Shown here: positions 43,866-52,877 of the stretch, piece after piece | Layout of the letters: every line of letters starts with the position of its first letter | Numbering within the stretch: the stretch's first letter is position 1 | DNA from: Pseudomonadota bacterium | Lineage (GTDB): Bacteria > Pseudomonadota > Gammaproteobacteria > Burkholderiales > Gallionellaceae | Length of the DNA: 64,000 bases | Direction: 5' to 3' | Assembly (NCBI GenBank): GCA_021821945.1 | Contig: JAJZTF010000014.1 | Location: 1 to 64,000, forward strand | Notes under the pieces: generated by a model | Database searches by the model: none | What the model was told of the DNA's origin: nothing | What the model saw: only the letters and a program-made list of their open reading frames with translations | Translations under genes and position numbers: made by a program

Positions 43866-44672
43866 ATGCTCGAAAATCTGCTTACAGCAATTGTAGATAT
43901 TGCCCGAGATGCGGGTCAAGCCATCATGGAGATCTATGCGGATCCGGAGATGACTGTTCTGTCAAAAGCGGACAGCTCCCCCCTCACGCGGGCGGATCTT
44001 GCATCCGACAGGGTGATAGCAGCAGGGCTTGAAAAACTCGATCAGGGGCCGGTGCTTTCCGAAGAGTCCGCTGCGACAGATTATGCCGGGCGCAGAAATT
44101 GGCAGCGCTACTGGCTGGTGGATCCGCTGGACGGAACGAAGGAATTCGTCAAGCGTAACGGCGAATTCACCGTGAACATCGCGCTGATAGAGAGCGGCGA
44201 ACCGGTACTCGGGGTGGTTTATGCGCCAGTGCTGGATGTTTGCTATTCTGCAGCCCGGGGCCTGGGCGCGTTTGTCAGGCGCGGCACCCAAGAGAGGGAA
44301 GCGATACGCGTCAAAGAACACATGCCGGACGAACCCTTGAGGGTGGTTGCAAGCCGCTCGCACAGCGATGCGAAAACCTGTGCGCTGCTGGAAATGCTGG
44401 GGAAACACGAGACCATCAGCATGGGCAGCTCCTTGAAGCTCTGTCTGGTCGCTGAAGGGAAGGCGCATCTCTATCCCAGGCTGGGGCCCACCATGGAGTG
44501 GGATACCGCGGCCGCACATGCCATCGTGAAGCAGGCGGGCGGGAGAGTATGCGATATCCATGGCGAGGAACTGGTCTATAACAAGGCCGATCTGCACAAT
44601 CCCGAATTCTTCGTGTTCTCCGCGAAGGATCAGCAACTGTTTGGGAAAATCCGTTCAACAGCTACTTGTTAA
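43866..44672 (+). CDS. cysQ: 3'(2'),5'-bisphosphate nucleotidase CysQ
   Basis: 268 aa inositol-monophosphatase-fold enzyme that removes PAP formed in sulfate activation. The metal-binding motif VDPLDGTKEFVKRNGEFTVN and the C-terminal WDTAAAHAI are present, as is SEESAATDY. The frame is open from 43842 but the ATG at 43866 better fits the family N-terminus. It is part of general sulfur metabolism and is not obviously co-transcribed with the dsr genes. Confidence 0.93.
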   Translation: MLENLLTAIVDIARDAGQAIMEIYADPEMTVLSKADSSPLTRADLASDRVIAAGLEKLDQGPVLSEESAATDYAGRRNWQRYWLVDPLDGTKEFVKRNGEFTVNIALIESGEPVLGVVYAPVLDVCYSAARGLGAFVRRGTQEREAIRVKEHMPDEPLRVVASRSHSDAKTCALLEMLGKHETISMGSSLKLCLVAEGKAHLYPRLGPTMEWDTAAAHAIVKQAGGRVCDIHGEELVYNKADLHNPEFFVFSAKDQQLFGKIRSTATC

Positions 44673-45573
44673 GCACCACAGGCTGGACCGGGGCGATGGT
44701 TCCGATTTCGCTGTATACCGGGGTTCTGGGAGCGGGTCCTTTGTCATGCGGCTTTGCCATGTCGAAGGAGCCATCCGTCATGCGGTAGGAGGCGATGGCT
44801 GCCGCGACTGCGGGATCGGCCGAATTGGGGGCGACTGCATTGGCCGGTGCGGGGGAAACCGCTGGAATCGCAGTTGCGGCGGTGGTCGCCGGAGTCGCGG
44901 GGACTGCAGTGGCTGGAGCCGTGGTCGGTGCGGTGGTTGGAACGGTGATGGTTGGCGCAGTGGCAGTCGTTGTAGTCGTTGCGGTGGTCGCTGCAGGGGT
45001 TGGAACTGCGGTCGCCGCGCTGGTTGGCGGCGTGGCGCTTGGCGCCGGATTCACGGCTGCAGGAGCTGAGGTGGTGGTCGCAGTGCTGAGCGTGTTGAGC
45101 TGGGCTGAAAGGGCGGTGAATTGCGCTGCAAACTGCCCGGTTATAAGCGCCGTCTTGGCCAGCAGGGAGACCGTTGCCGAGGGATTTGCGATGAACGCGG
45201 CTTGCAGTGCCTGATAGTCTATGGTGATCTCGCCCGTGGTCAGCGAAACGCCTATCGCAGAGAGCCCTGAAATATCGAGGTTTGCATTCAAGGCCTCGAC
45301 AAACGGAAGATTGAGTGCTCCGCTTATGGCGCTCTGCAGTATGCCGCTTTGCAGGAAACTGTTGTAGGCATCCGCAAAGTATTGGGTTGCAACAGAAAGC
45401 GCTGCAAAATCATTCTGGCCGGCCTCGAACAGCGCGGAAGCGGACAGCAGCTTTCCTGCCTCGGAGATGGTGACGGTGTCGGTGCTTAAAGGAGGCGTGG
45501 AAACAGCCTGCAGGACACCGGTGGGATGAACGGTGTCAGGGCTTGATAGCGCTGTGACCGGCGAGATGTCCAT
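44662..45573 (-). CDS. Low-complexity Thr/Ala/Pro-rich protein of unknown function
   Basis: 303 aa. It starts MDISPVTALSSP and has a non-repetitive N-terminal domain (about 1-160, DTVTISEAGKLLSAS and ASVATQYFADAYNSFL-like segments). A long Thr/Ala/Pro linker (about 160-255) and a short conserved-looking tail with SYRMTDGSFDMAKPHDKG follow. The N-terminus has a flavour of flagellar-associated or anti-sigma FlgM-like proteins, but this is weak. No signal peptide. It overlaps the cysQ end by 11 bp, in convergent orientation. Confidence 0.65.
   Translation of the reverse strand: MDISPVTALSSPDTVHPTGVLQAVSTPPLSTDTVTISEAGKLLSASALFEAGQNDFAALSVATQYFADAYNSFLQSGILQSAISGALNLPFVEALNANLDISGLSAIGVSLTTGEITIDYQALQAAFIANPSATVSLLAKTALITGQFAAQFTALSAQLNTLSTATTTSAPAAVNPAPSATPPTSAATAVPTPAATTATTTTTATAPTITVPTTAPTTAPATAVPATPATTAATAIPAVSPAPANAVAPNSADPAVAAAIASYRMTDGSFDMAKPHDKGPAPRTPVYSEIGTIAPVQPVVLNK
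44850..45070. repeat. Imperfect low-complexity GT/GC repeats inside the Thr/Ala/Pro-rich gene
   Basis: Short imperfect units such as GTTGGAAC, GTGGTCG and GCGGTTGG recur over about 220 bp and encode the Thr/Ala/Pro linker. Likely to vary in length between strains. Confidence 0.5.
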
Positions 45574-45629
45574 GGCTCTTGAATGAAGCTTGGCGTATGG
45601 TGCAACGCTATGCCTGTTTTCTTGCCTTG

Positions 45630-46646
45630 TCAAGCGACCAGCCAGCGCCCGTTTCTGTAAACAGTTTCGCCGTCCAGCAGGACCGACTGGGTCGCGGCAA
45701 ACACGTCGACGTGGAACTTGGCGGCCGACTTTTTTATCTCGGGCTTGTTGTAGCTGCCGTGCTTGGCGCCCAGAGACAAATGCACGCCGCACATGCGCTC
45801 GAATGTGCCGATATCGCTCACCGTCCTTTGCTCGCTGAAGGAGCGGTTAAGGCCCAGTCCGAGTTCGCGCAGCCAGACTTCCCCTTCATGCTCTCGTATG
45901 CTGGCAAGCACGCGGTCAAACTCGGGCGTCGAATCGATCGCCTCAACGATGCGTCCCTTGTTCACCACCAGCGTGATCGGCTTTTCAGGCTTGTTGACCG
46001 AGAAGGTGGTGTCGCCGAAGATCGAGATGCGCACGCGGCCATTGACCGCTTCGAGGTCTTTCGATTCGGTGAACACTTCGCCTATCGGAAACTGTCCGCC
46101 CACATTGCGCATCTGGCTGTAATCGCCCACGTTGAGCTTCGCAGGCTCGAGACCTGCCGAGAAGATGAGCTGCTCGCCGCCGCTGTCGACGATGCAGGTA
46201 TGTGCGCCGTCTATTCTCGCCTTCAGTGCATTGCCAACGCCGCGGTAGTAGCCGGGATCGTAGGCCAGGGACTCGATGTAGATCAGCGCCTCGTTACCTG
46301 GCATGCGCGAGAGATGCGGGTGTTCGATCACCTTGAGATCGCGCTTGAAGAGCTCGACGCGCAGGCGGAAAGCGTCGAGGCGGAAGCTGGTGGACTGTAT
46401 CAGCACGACGAGATCGCCGGGGGAGAGTCTGTCGAATGCGGCGTACACGTCGGTTGGCTGGACGTTGTCGAAATCGAGAAAGGTCGCATCCGGCAGGCAG
46501 CGCCGGTAGGCCTGGGTCAGTGCCATGGCAAGATCGCATTGTCCGTCCCAGACCACGAGTGCGGCCTGGGTGTGTCCGATGGCGATCTTGAGAATGTCGT
46601 GCAGATTTTTTTCTGCCTCGTCTATGGCGGTGTCGGGTAGGCTCAT
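45630..46646 (-). CDS. M29-like aminopeptidase-family protein
   Basis: 338 aa. The C-terminal half matches the M29 (AmpS-like) metal site: ELGLGLN (a Glu ligand), GVHLSLGAKHG, and FHVDVF (His and Asp). The N-terminal half is divergent. Metal-dependent hydrolysis of small peptides is likely but not certain. The frame is open to 46673; ATG at 46646 is chosen because it overlaps the stop of the upstream oxygenase gene by 4 bp (ATGA). Confidence 0.72.
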   Translation of the reverse strand: MSLPDTAIDEAEKNLHDILKIAIGHTQAALVVWDGQCDLAMALTQAYRRCLPDATFLDFDNVQPTDVYAAFDRLSPGDLVVLIQSTSFRLDAFRLRVELFKRDLKVIEHPHLSRMPGNEALIYIESLAYDPGYYRGVGNALKARIDGAHTCIVDSGGEQLIFSAGLEPAKLNVGDYSQMRNVGGQFPIGEVFTESKDLEAVNGRVRISIFGDTTFSVNKPEKPITLVVNKGRIVEAIDSTPEFDRVLASIREHEGEVWLRELGLGLNRSFSEQRTVSDIGTFERMCGVHLSLGAKHGSYNKPEIKKSAAKFHVDVFAATQSVLLDGETVYRNGRWLVA

Positions 46647-47239
46647 ATCTCGCTTCCGCTGACCCGGAACCATCCGGCGATGCTGCGACGGGTGTTCTGC
46701 GAGATCAGCACTTCATGGGGGAAATGTTCGCTAAGAAAAATGATCATGGTGCCGTATTCGGGCGCTACGGTTTCAAGTATCGCATCTTCGGCATCATAAA
46801 GCACAAGCTCGCCGCCATCGCCCTTCTGCCAGCCCTTGTTCAGATAGAGCACGGTAGAAAGCACGCGGTTCCTCTTTCCGGCAAGCACGTCGCTGTGCTT
46901 TGCATAGCCCAGACCTTTCTCATAGATCGCATAGTGACATTCGTAATCGAAAAGCCCGAGAAAAAGCCGCTCATTGAGCCCCAGCCTCAGCTTCTCCATC
47001 AGGGCGAGATAGGCTGCATCCACGGCGTTCGCATCGGTCAGCCAGGAGATCGCATCTCCCCTCACCGAGGATATCCTTTGCTTGTTCGAGCCTCTTCCTA
47101 TGTGGGCGGGCTGGAATCTCGAAGCGTCATCATGCTGGCAGCGCGCGAGAAGTTCATCGAGCAGAATATCGTCCAGGGGTTTTTCAAGGATGATATAGCC
47201 GCGCCGGTCAATCTGTCCGGCAATTTCTCGAATGTCCAT
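46643..47239 (-). CDS. 2-oxoglutarate/Fe(II) oxygenase (prolyl-4-hydroxylase-like)
   Basis: 198 aa with the full 2OG-Fe(II) signature: H115 and D117 (YAKHSDVLAG), H175 (HFPHEVL) and R185 (NTRRSIAGWFR). It resembles the prolyl hydroxylase/PiuC-like branch. Substrate unknown. It is first in a two-gene unit with the M29-like protein, with which it overlaps by 4 bp, so the pair may modify and process the same peptide (inference). Confidence 0.85.
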   Translation of the reverse strand: MDIREIAGQIDRRGYIILEKPLDDILLDELLARCQHDDASRFQPAHIGRGSNKQRISSVRGDAISWLTDANAVDAAYLALMEKLRLGLNERLFLGLFDYECHYAIYEKGLGYAKHSDVLAGKRNRVLSTVLYLNKGWQKGDGGELVLYDAEDAILETVAPEYGTMIIFLSEHFPHEVLISQNTRRSIAGWFRVSGSEI

Positions 47240-47349
47240 CTGATGCGGTTCCTGAATCGAAGCGGTCCGATTTTACCCCTTTTGCAGCGGCTTGTGAGGG
47301 CGGGCGGCGCGGCGTAGAATCTGCTGAAATCTCCGGAGGGAGGCTTGCG

Positions 47350-47886
47350 ATGAAGAAGAAGTCTTTGCCCCTGGGTCGTGTCTATCGCCTGCTCGAGCCG
47401 GGCCCGGTCGTCCTGGTCTCGAGCCTTGGCGTCAGGCGCCCCAACATCATGACGATGTCGTGGCACACGATGATGGAGTTCGAGCCACCCCTGGTCGGCT
47501 GTGTGATCAGCAACCGGAATTACAGCTTCGGCCTCATCAATGAAAGCCGCGAGTGCGTGATCAACATACCGACGGTCGAGATCGCAAAGCAGGTGGTGGG
47601 GTGCGGCAATTGCTCGGGCCGCAGGGTGGACAAGTTCAAAAAATTTGATCTTACCGCGGCCGATGCTGCCGTCGTTTCGGCGCCCCTGATAGACGAATGC
47701 TATGCGAACCTCGAATGCACGATCTTCGACGATGAACTGGTCGAGCAATACAATTTTTTCGTTTTTCAGGTGGTCAAGGCATGGATAGATGCGGAGAAGA
47801 AGGACCACAGGACGCTGCATCACCAGGGGATGGGGAGATTCATGGTTGCGGGGGAGGGGATATCCCTGCCATCCAGGATGAAATAG
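47350..47886 (+). CDS. Flavin reductase-like FMN-binding protein
   Basis: 178 aa, flavin-reductase split-barrel family (RPNIMTMSWHTMMEFEPPLVG and ECVINIP motifs). Family members reduce FMN or act as small flavoproteins. GGAGG precedes the ATG. It is divergent from the 2OG oxygenase gene and transcribed alone. Confidence 0.85.
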   Translation: MKKKSLPLGRVYRLLEPGPVVLVSSLGVRRPNIMTMSWHTMMEFEPPLVGCVISNRNYSFGLINESRECVINIPTVEIAKQVVGCGNCSGRRVDKFKKFDLTAADAAVVSAPLIDECYANLECTIFDDELVEQYNFFVFQVVKAWIDAEKKDHRTLHHQGMGRFMVAGEGISLPSRMK

Positions 47887-47932
47887 GCCGTCAGGCTTAA
47901 TCGGTGTATACTGTTTGTATTATGGAGGAAGC

Positions 47933-48400
47933 ATGATCATGAAGAAGATTGTAGTTGCATTGCTCTTTGCCCTTTCCGCATCCCTTGCATACGCTGCGGA
48001 TGCGCCTGCGAAAAAACCCGCAAAAAGGGTCGTCTGCGATGACCGGTATCACGACTACCATGGCATGATGGGCGGCCAGGGCATGATGATGGGGGTGGGG
48101 AGATACCACATGCTGAACCTGAGCGCGGATCAGCGGGCCAGGATCAGCAAACTTTCAGACCAGCTCAATCACGACAACTGGGCGAAACAGGGGATGATCA
48201 ACGATGAGTCGGCAAAGCTTCGCGACCTTTACGAGGCCGACAAGCGAGACCCCGCTGCGATAGGCGAAGAATACAGCAAGATATTCGATCTGAAGCGCCA
48301 GATGATCGAAGCCTACCTCGCGACCGAGAATCAGATCGAGGACGTCCTGACGCCCGAGCAGCGCGACCAGCTAAAAAGCATGAGGAACAGGCAGAGATAA
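47933..48400 (+). CDS. Periplasmic Spy/CpxP-like helical protein
   Basis: 155 aa. Signal peptide (KKIVVALLFALSASLAYA), a His/Met-rich stretch (YHDYHGMMGGQGMMMG) and a helical body with LSADQRARISKL and LTPEQRDQL, the LTxxQ pattern of Spy/CpxP proteins. The Met/His segment could bind copper or another metal. GGAGGA lies four bases before 47933; an ATG at 47939 is equally possible. The next gene follows 4 bp later. Confidence 0.82.
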   Translation: MIMKKIVVALLFALSASLAYAADAPAKKPAKRVVCDDRYHDYHGMMGGQGMMMGVGRYHMLNLSADQRARISKLSDQLNHDNWAKQGMINDESAKLRDLYEADKRDPAAIGEEYSKIFDLKRQMIEAYLATENQIEDVLTPEQRDQLKSMRNRQR

Positions 48401-48404
48401 GATC

Positions 48405-49007
48405 ATGCTGAAGTTATTCCTGTCGCTTCTGCTTTTCTCGGCAAGCGCGCTGGCCGACACGGCCCCCGATGCGGTCGTGAAACAAATGGTGGACGATGTG
48501 CTCTCGCCCATCCGGCAGGACAGAAGCATCACCAAGGATCCGGCAAGGCTGGATGCGATAGTCGATGCTAGCGTCTTCCCGCATCTGGATCTTGAGAGGC
48601 TGAGCCGGCTGACGGTCGGCAAGGATTACTGGAAGCAGGCAACGCCGGATGACAGGGAAAAACTGGTTGGCGAATACCACATGTTTCTCCTTCACGCCTT
48701 TTCGGACGTGATCTCCCAGTATACCGACCAGACGATACTTTATCTTCCATTCAGGATGAAGCCCGATGCGAAGGAGGTGATGGTCAAGACCGTCGTCATG
48801 GATCCCAGGGACGAATCGACCGAGCTCGACTACAGGCTTGAAAAAGCGGGCGGGAGCTGGCTCATCTATGATGTGGACATCGACAACATGAGCATGATCA
48901 GGATCTACCACTCCAATTTCGGCGACGCGCTGACGGAAGGCGGCGTGAACCGCCTGATCGGCATGCTGCATGAAAAAAACCTGAAAGTGGAAGCATCCAG
49001 AAAGTGA
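48405..49007 (+). CDS. MlaC/Ttg2D-like periplasmic phospholipid-binding protein
   Basis: 200 aa. Signal peptide (LFLSLLLFSASALA), then an MlaC-type fold with VDDVLSPI, FPHLDLERLSRLTVGKDYWK and a C-terminal SNFGDALTEGGVNRLIGML. MlaC shuttles phospholipids between the outer membrane and the Mla ABC importer. The rest of the mla operon is absent, so this is a solitary copy behind the Spy-like gene. Confidence 0.88.
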   Translation: MLKLFLSLLLFSASALADTAPDAVVKQMVDDVLSPIRQDRSITKDPARLDAIVDASVFPHLDLERLSRLTVGKDYWKQATPDDREKLVGEYHMFLLHAFSDVISQYTDQTILYLPFRMKPDAKEVMVKTVVMDPRDESTELDYRLEKAGGSWLIYDVDIDNMSMIRIYHSNFGDALTEGGVNRLIGMLHEKNLKVEASRK

Positions 49008-49011
49008 AGCG

Positions 49012-50328
49012 TTAGCGTATCCCCATCAGCTGGAGCAGGCGCGCATTCGACACCGAAAGCTTGTCGTTGAGGGATCGCAGGAACGCACGATCCATGCGGA
49101 TGCCCACGTCTTTGGAAAACGCCTCCAGCCTTTCCTTCGAGATCTCGAGCGCGATGACCTCTCCCTGCGCTGCCACGCTTGCCCCCCTGATCGGGCTGCC
49201 ATTGTAGAGGCAGGCATTTTCGCCGACACAGTCGCCGGCCTGTATCAGGTTCAGCATGCGATCCTGCTTGGTGACGGCGACACTTCCCTTGAGCACGATG
49301 AAAAGCGAAAAGCCGTGTTCGCCTTCCCGTATGAGCGCCTCGTTGTGCCTGAAGGTACGGGGCTCCGATGCGCGCAGCACCTCCCATATCTCGACCGTCA
49401 GGAAATCCTTGAAGAAGGCGCAGCGGCTCATCAGGTCGAACATCGCCTGCTCGTCCGACTGCTTTGCAGTCCTCAATACGCCCGTCGCGGCATAGAGGTC
49501 GCTCAGGAATTCCTTCCAGTCCGGATAGCGGTCCTCAAGGCTCTTCTGCAGCGCGCGATCCGTGATGCGGACGATCTCCTTGGGCAGATCCGCCCTGCGT
49601 ATCCCGATCGGGATATGCGGATGATTGACGATCTGGTTGATTGCCGCATAATTGTCGATGGCATTGAAGGTGTTGTGCCCGGTCAGAAGCCGGTAAAGCA
49701 CCGCCCCCAGGGAATAGATGTCGCTCTGGTGATTGAGGCTGGTGCCTGATACCTGTTCGGGCGACATGTAGCTTAGGCTTCCTGCACCCGAGATCTGGGT
49801 GGTATCCGCATTGAAAAGCAGTGCGCAGCCGAAATCGGCGAGCTTGACCTGGCCATCCACGCGCAGCATGATGTTGGCAGGCTTCACATCCCTGTGGATG
49901 ACGCCCATCTGCAGCGCGTAATTCAACGCCTCTGCGACCTGCCTCACGATGTCCATGACCTTGTCGACGGAAAGCAGCCTGTCGGGCGATGAATATTTGT
50001 CGAGCGACTCGCCTTCCACATACTCCATCACGATGTAGGTGTTGTCCGCATCCGTCCTGCTGGCCTCGATGAGGGAAACGATGTTGGGGTGCTTCAGCAT
50101 GCCGCAGAGGGAAGACTCGATCGCGAACATCTTGTGCTGCATGCCGATGCTGCATTCCGGGCGCATCTTCTTGATGGCGACGCGCTGCTTCGTGTTGACA
50201 TCGATGGCGAGATACACATCGCTGGTGGCACCCTTGCCGAGCACGCTCATGATCTTGTAATTCCCGATGTCCTCGATCAGGGGCGCGCTGCGGGCATCCA
50301 GCCGGCGGGTCTTTTCGATGTCGGCCAT
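49012..50328 (-). CDS. Ser/Thr protein kinase fused to a cyclic-nucleotide-binding domain
   Basis: 438 aa. Hanks-type kinase: GKGATSDVY (31-39), K53 in VAIKK, HRDVKPANIML (145-155), DFG (165-167) and MSPEQ. The C-terminal third (about 295-430) is a cNMP/CRP-like domain (GEHGFSLFIVLKGSVAV and GDCVGENACLYNG). All catalytic residues are in place, so ligand-controlled phosphorylation is likely. The start is uncertain: 50328 gives 7 bp spacing to the upstream stop; the frame is open to 50364. No membrane segment. Confidence 0.9.
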   Translation of the reverse strand: MADIEKTRRLDARSAPLIEDIGNYKIMSVLGKGATSDVYLAIDVNTKQRVAIKKMRPECSIGMQHKMFAIESSLCGMLKHPNIVSLIEASRTDADNTYIVMEYVEGESLDKYSSPDRLLSVDKVMDIVRQVAEALNYALQMGVIHRDVKPANIMLRVDGQVKLADFGCALLFNADTTQISGAGSLSYMSPEQVSGTSLNHQSDIYSLGAVLYRLLTGHNTFNAIDNYAAINQIVNHPHIPIGIRRADLPKEIVRITDRALQKSLEDRYPDWKEFLSDLYAATGVLRTAKQSDEQAMFDLMSRCAFFKDFLTVEIWEVLRASEPRTFRHNEALIREGEHGFSLFIVLKGSVAVTKQDRMLNLIQAGDCVGENACLYNGSPIRGASVAAQGEVIALEISKERLEAFSKDVGIRMDRAFLRSLNDKLSVSNARLLQLMGIR

Positions 50329-50335
50329 CGGAGAT

Positions 50336-51370
50336 TCAAGGCGCAGGGTTGGGGTAGAGCTCATGAACGGTTTCTATCTTCTTCAGCAATTCATCTGACA
50401 GCGTGAGTTCGCTGCTTTCCAGGTTTTCCTCGAGCTGGGCCGGTGTCGTGGCGCCCACGATGACGCTGGATGTGAACCAACGGGTGCGGGCAAATGCGAG
50501 CGCCATCTTCGCAGGACTGATGCCGGCCTCCTTCGCGATCTGCAGGTAGGCGGCGGTCGCGGCAGGCACATTGGGTTTCTGGTAGCGCTGTCCGAAACCC
50601 GGAAACAGCGTGATGCGGCCTTGGGCCTTTTGGTCTTCGAGGTATTTGCCGGTGAGATGGCCGAAGGCCAAAGGGCTGTAGGCAAGCAGCCCGACATCGG
50701 CGTGGCGGCAGACTTCCGAAAGGCCGCTCTCGAAGGTCCGGTTCATCAGATGATAGGCGTTCTGTATCGAGACGATGGGGGGCAACCCTTCCTGTTTTGC
50801 CAGACGCGAGAATTCACAGACGCCCCAGGGAGTCTCGTTCGACAATCCGATGTATCTTATCTTTCCCGCCTTGATGAGATCGAAGAGCGCGGCAAGCTGC
50901 TCTGCCACGGGGGTGCTGTCCCGCTCCTGCGAGGCGTCATAGCTCGTCTGGCCGAACATCGGGACATAACGGTCCGGCCAGTGTATCTGGTATAGATCGA
51001 TGTAGTCCGTCTGCAGGCGCTTGAGGCTTGCATCGACTGCGGCATTGAGGTGCTCGCGGTTCACGCGCGGGCCGTTGCGTATCCAGCCGAATCCGCGGGA
51101 GGGACCCGCGATCTTGGTGGCGATGATGAATTTTTCGCGCGCTTGCTTCCTGAGCCAGGATCCCACATAAGATTCCGTGCGACCCTGAGTCTCGGCGCGC
51201 GGCGGCACAGGATACATCTCTGCCGTGTCGATGAGGTTGATGCCGTGCGCTGCAGCCATGTCGAGTTGCTGGTGCGCATCCTGTTCGGTGTTCTGTTCGC
51301 CGAAGGTCATCGTGCCGAGTGACAGGGCCGACACTGATAGATCGCTGCTTCCCAGGCGTCTGTATTCCAT
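50336..51370 (-). CDS. tas: Aldo/keto reductase, Tas family
   Basis: 344 aa NADP(H)-dependent reductase. Catalytic tetrad context: DTAEMYPVPP (Asp/Tyr), ATKIAGPSRG (Lys) and YQIHWPDRY (His). The YPVPPRAET insert is characteristic of Tas-like proteins. It lies between a porin gene and the kinase on the same strand with 52 and 7 bp gaps, possibly an operon. Confidence 0.9.
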   Translation of the reverse strand: MEYRRLGSSDLSVSALSLGTMTFGEQNTEQDAHQQLDMAAAHGINLIDTAEMYPVPPRAETQGRTESYVGSWLRKQAREKFIIATKIAGPSRGFGWIRNGPRVNREHLNAAVDASLKRLQTDYIDLYQIHWPDRYVPMFGQTSYDASQERDSTPVAEQLAALFDLIKAGKIRYIGLSNETPWGVCEFSRLAKQEGLPPIVSIQNAYHLMNRTFESGLSEVCRHADVGLLAYSPLAFGHLTGKYLEDQKAQGRITLFPGFGQRYQKPNVPAATAAYLQIAKEAGISPAKMALAFARTRWFTSSVIVGATTPAQLEENLESSELTLSDELLKKIETVHELYPNPAP

Positions 51371-51422
51371 GATCTCTCCGAGGTTGAAGTCCGGATATTC
51401 TATCCTTGCGGCGCAAACGCGG

Positions 51423-52748
51423 CTAGAAATCCTTGTGCAGCCTCATTCCGAAAAAGGAGATGGGACCGCGGTCATGATTGTATGCCGGGTTGATCACATA
51501 CTGATAGTTTGCGGTCAGAAAGAAATGGTCGAGTCCCGGCAGGGCATAGGAATAATAGGTCTCCGTGATCTTTTCATAACCGTAATGAGGAAGCTGTCCA
51601 TCGCCGATCAGGATGCCCATGCCGCCTGCCGCAAAATAGCTGCGCGCGGCACCGGACAGTCCGTTTGCGACGAAGGCGAGACCCGCCGTGTCGTCATTGC
51701 GTCTCCAGCGGCTGCCCTTGAGGGAAAGCCCTGCCGACAAGGACTTGTTGATTTCGGTGAACTCGAAGGCCTCCTGGCTTCCCTGGTTCGCGCTCGCACG
51801 GGCAAAGGCGCCCAGGTCGGATGCGATCTCCTGTTCGAGGTTCAGGGCAAATCCCGAGTTCGAGCTGCCCCGCCGGACGAGCGCCGTGTCGGGTGTGCTG
51901 TTGGTCTGGGCGGCGAGTCTCAAAGCATCCGCGTAGCTGCCCATGTTGCCCTTGTTGATGAAACCCAGCAATTTCAGCTTTCCGGGATGCCCCTCCAGTT
52001 GATGGCGTTCCTCCACTTCGCCCACCCATTCGTGCTGCGCGAAGGTGTGATCCAGCACCGTGGTGTTGGGGATGGTGGAAAGGTCGAAGAATCCGCCCCT
52101 CAAGGTCCATCTGGCCCTGGTCCATTCGATGGACATGCCCTTGGTGTATCCCCATGCATCCGCCGCATAGTCGAATGCGCCGGCATCGACGACGGACCAG
52201 TTCAGAAAGTCTGAACGCGGATCGTGCGCATAGGAATTGGTGTCGAAGACGTCCACCACGGAAAACTTGCCTATCGTCAGGATCACGTTGTCTGCGGTCT
52301 GGGTGCGTGCCAGCTGGTTGGCGGAAGCTGAGATGCTCTGCTCCTCGCCGCCCAGATTGAAGACCTTGCGGTAGAACGCGCGGGGCAGCCGCAGATAGGG
52401 GGTGTTTGCGCCGACCTTGTATGCCTCGCCGCTCGGAAATCCCGCCACACCCAGCGTGTTGCTGAGACCGAATCCCTGGTCTATCTCCGGGTTGATCCAG
52501 AGCTCGCCAGTGCCCAGGCGCATTCCGGCAAACAGCGTGATGTCCGTGGTCTCGGCATTGTTGTTGCCGGTCTGCAGGCTGTTCTGTCCCTGATAGGGGG
52601 AATTGAAGCCGGAATGGGACTGGTAGACGAAGGTCGACTGGCCATAGAGGCCGTAGTCCTGGGATTCCCCGGCGATTGCGGCATGGGAGATGAAGCATGC
52701 ACAGAGGAATGCGGCGAGGAACTTGGTATGCGTGGTTATCGTGAGCAT
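51423..52748 (-). CDS. OprB-like outer-membrane porin
   Basis: 441 aa. Signal peptide (LAAFLCACFISHAAIA), then a carbohydrate-selective porin-like barrel: SQDYGLYGQSTFVYQSHSGF at the start, many beta-strand alternations, and an end in GPISFFGMRLHKDF with terminal aromatic residue. The substrate is unknown. It is transcribed away from the GGDEF-EAL gene and may lead tas and the kinase gene. Confidence 0.85.
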   Translation of the reverse strand: MLTITTHTKFLAAFLCACFISHAAIAGESQDYGLYGQSTFVYQSHSGFNSPYQGQNSLQTGNNNAETTDITLFAGMRLGTGELWINPEIDQGFGLSNTLGVAGFPSGEAYKVGANTPYLRLPRAFYRKVFNLGGEEQSISASANQLARTQTADNVILTIGKFSVVDVFDTNSYAHDPRSDFLNWSVVDAGAFDYAADAWGYTKGMSIEWTRARWTLRGGFFDLSTIPNTTVLDHTFAQHEWVGEVEERHQLEGHPGKLKLLGFINKGNMGSYADALRLAAQTNSTPDTALVRRGSSNSGFALNLEQEIASDLGAFARASANQGSQEAFEFTEINKSLSAGLSLKGSRWRRNDDTAGLAFVANGLSGAARSYFAAGGMGILIGDGQLPHYGYEKITETYYSYALPGLDHFFLTANYQYVINPAYNHDRGPISFFGMRLHKDF

Positions 52749-52849
52749 GCTGCCGCCTGGAACAAAATCGCGGAATTATAATCGAATTTTGTTGCGCTGA
52801 AATGAATGCGCCATTTGCGTGAAGCCTGAAGAAAATTGCAGTAAACTTG

Positions 52850-52865
52850 TCGGAAAATTTTCCGA
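52850..52865. promoter_or_regulatory. Perfect 16-bp palindrome before the GGDEF-EAL start
   Basis: TCGGAAAATTTTCCGA, fully self-complementary, ends 12 bp upstream of the GTG start at 52878. No normal ribosome site is visible, so it could be an operator or an RNA structure affecting translation. It lies in the 129-bp gap to the divergent porin. Confidence 0.4.
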
Positions 52866-52877
52866 TGCGCTGACCTT

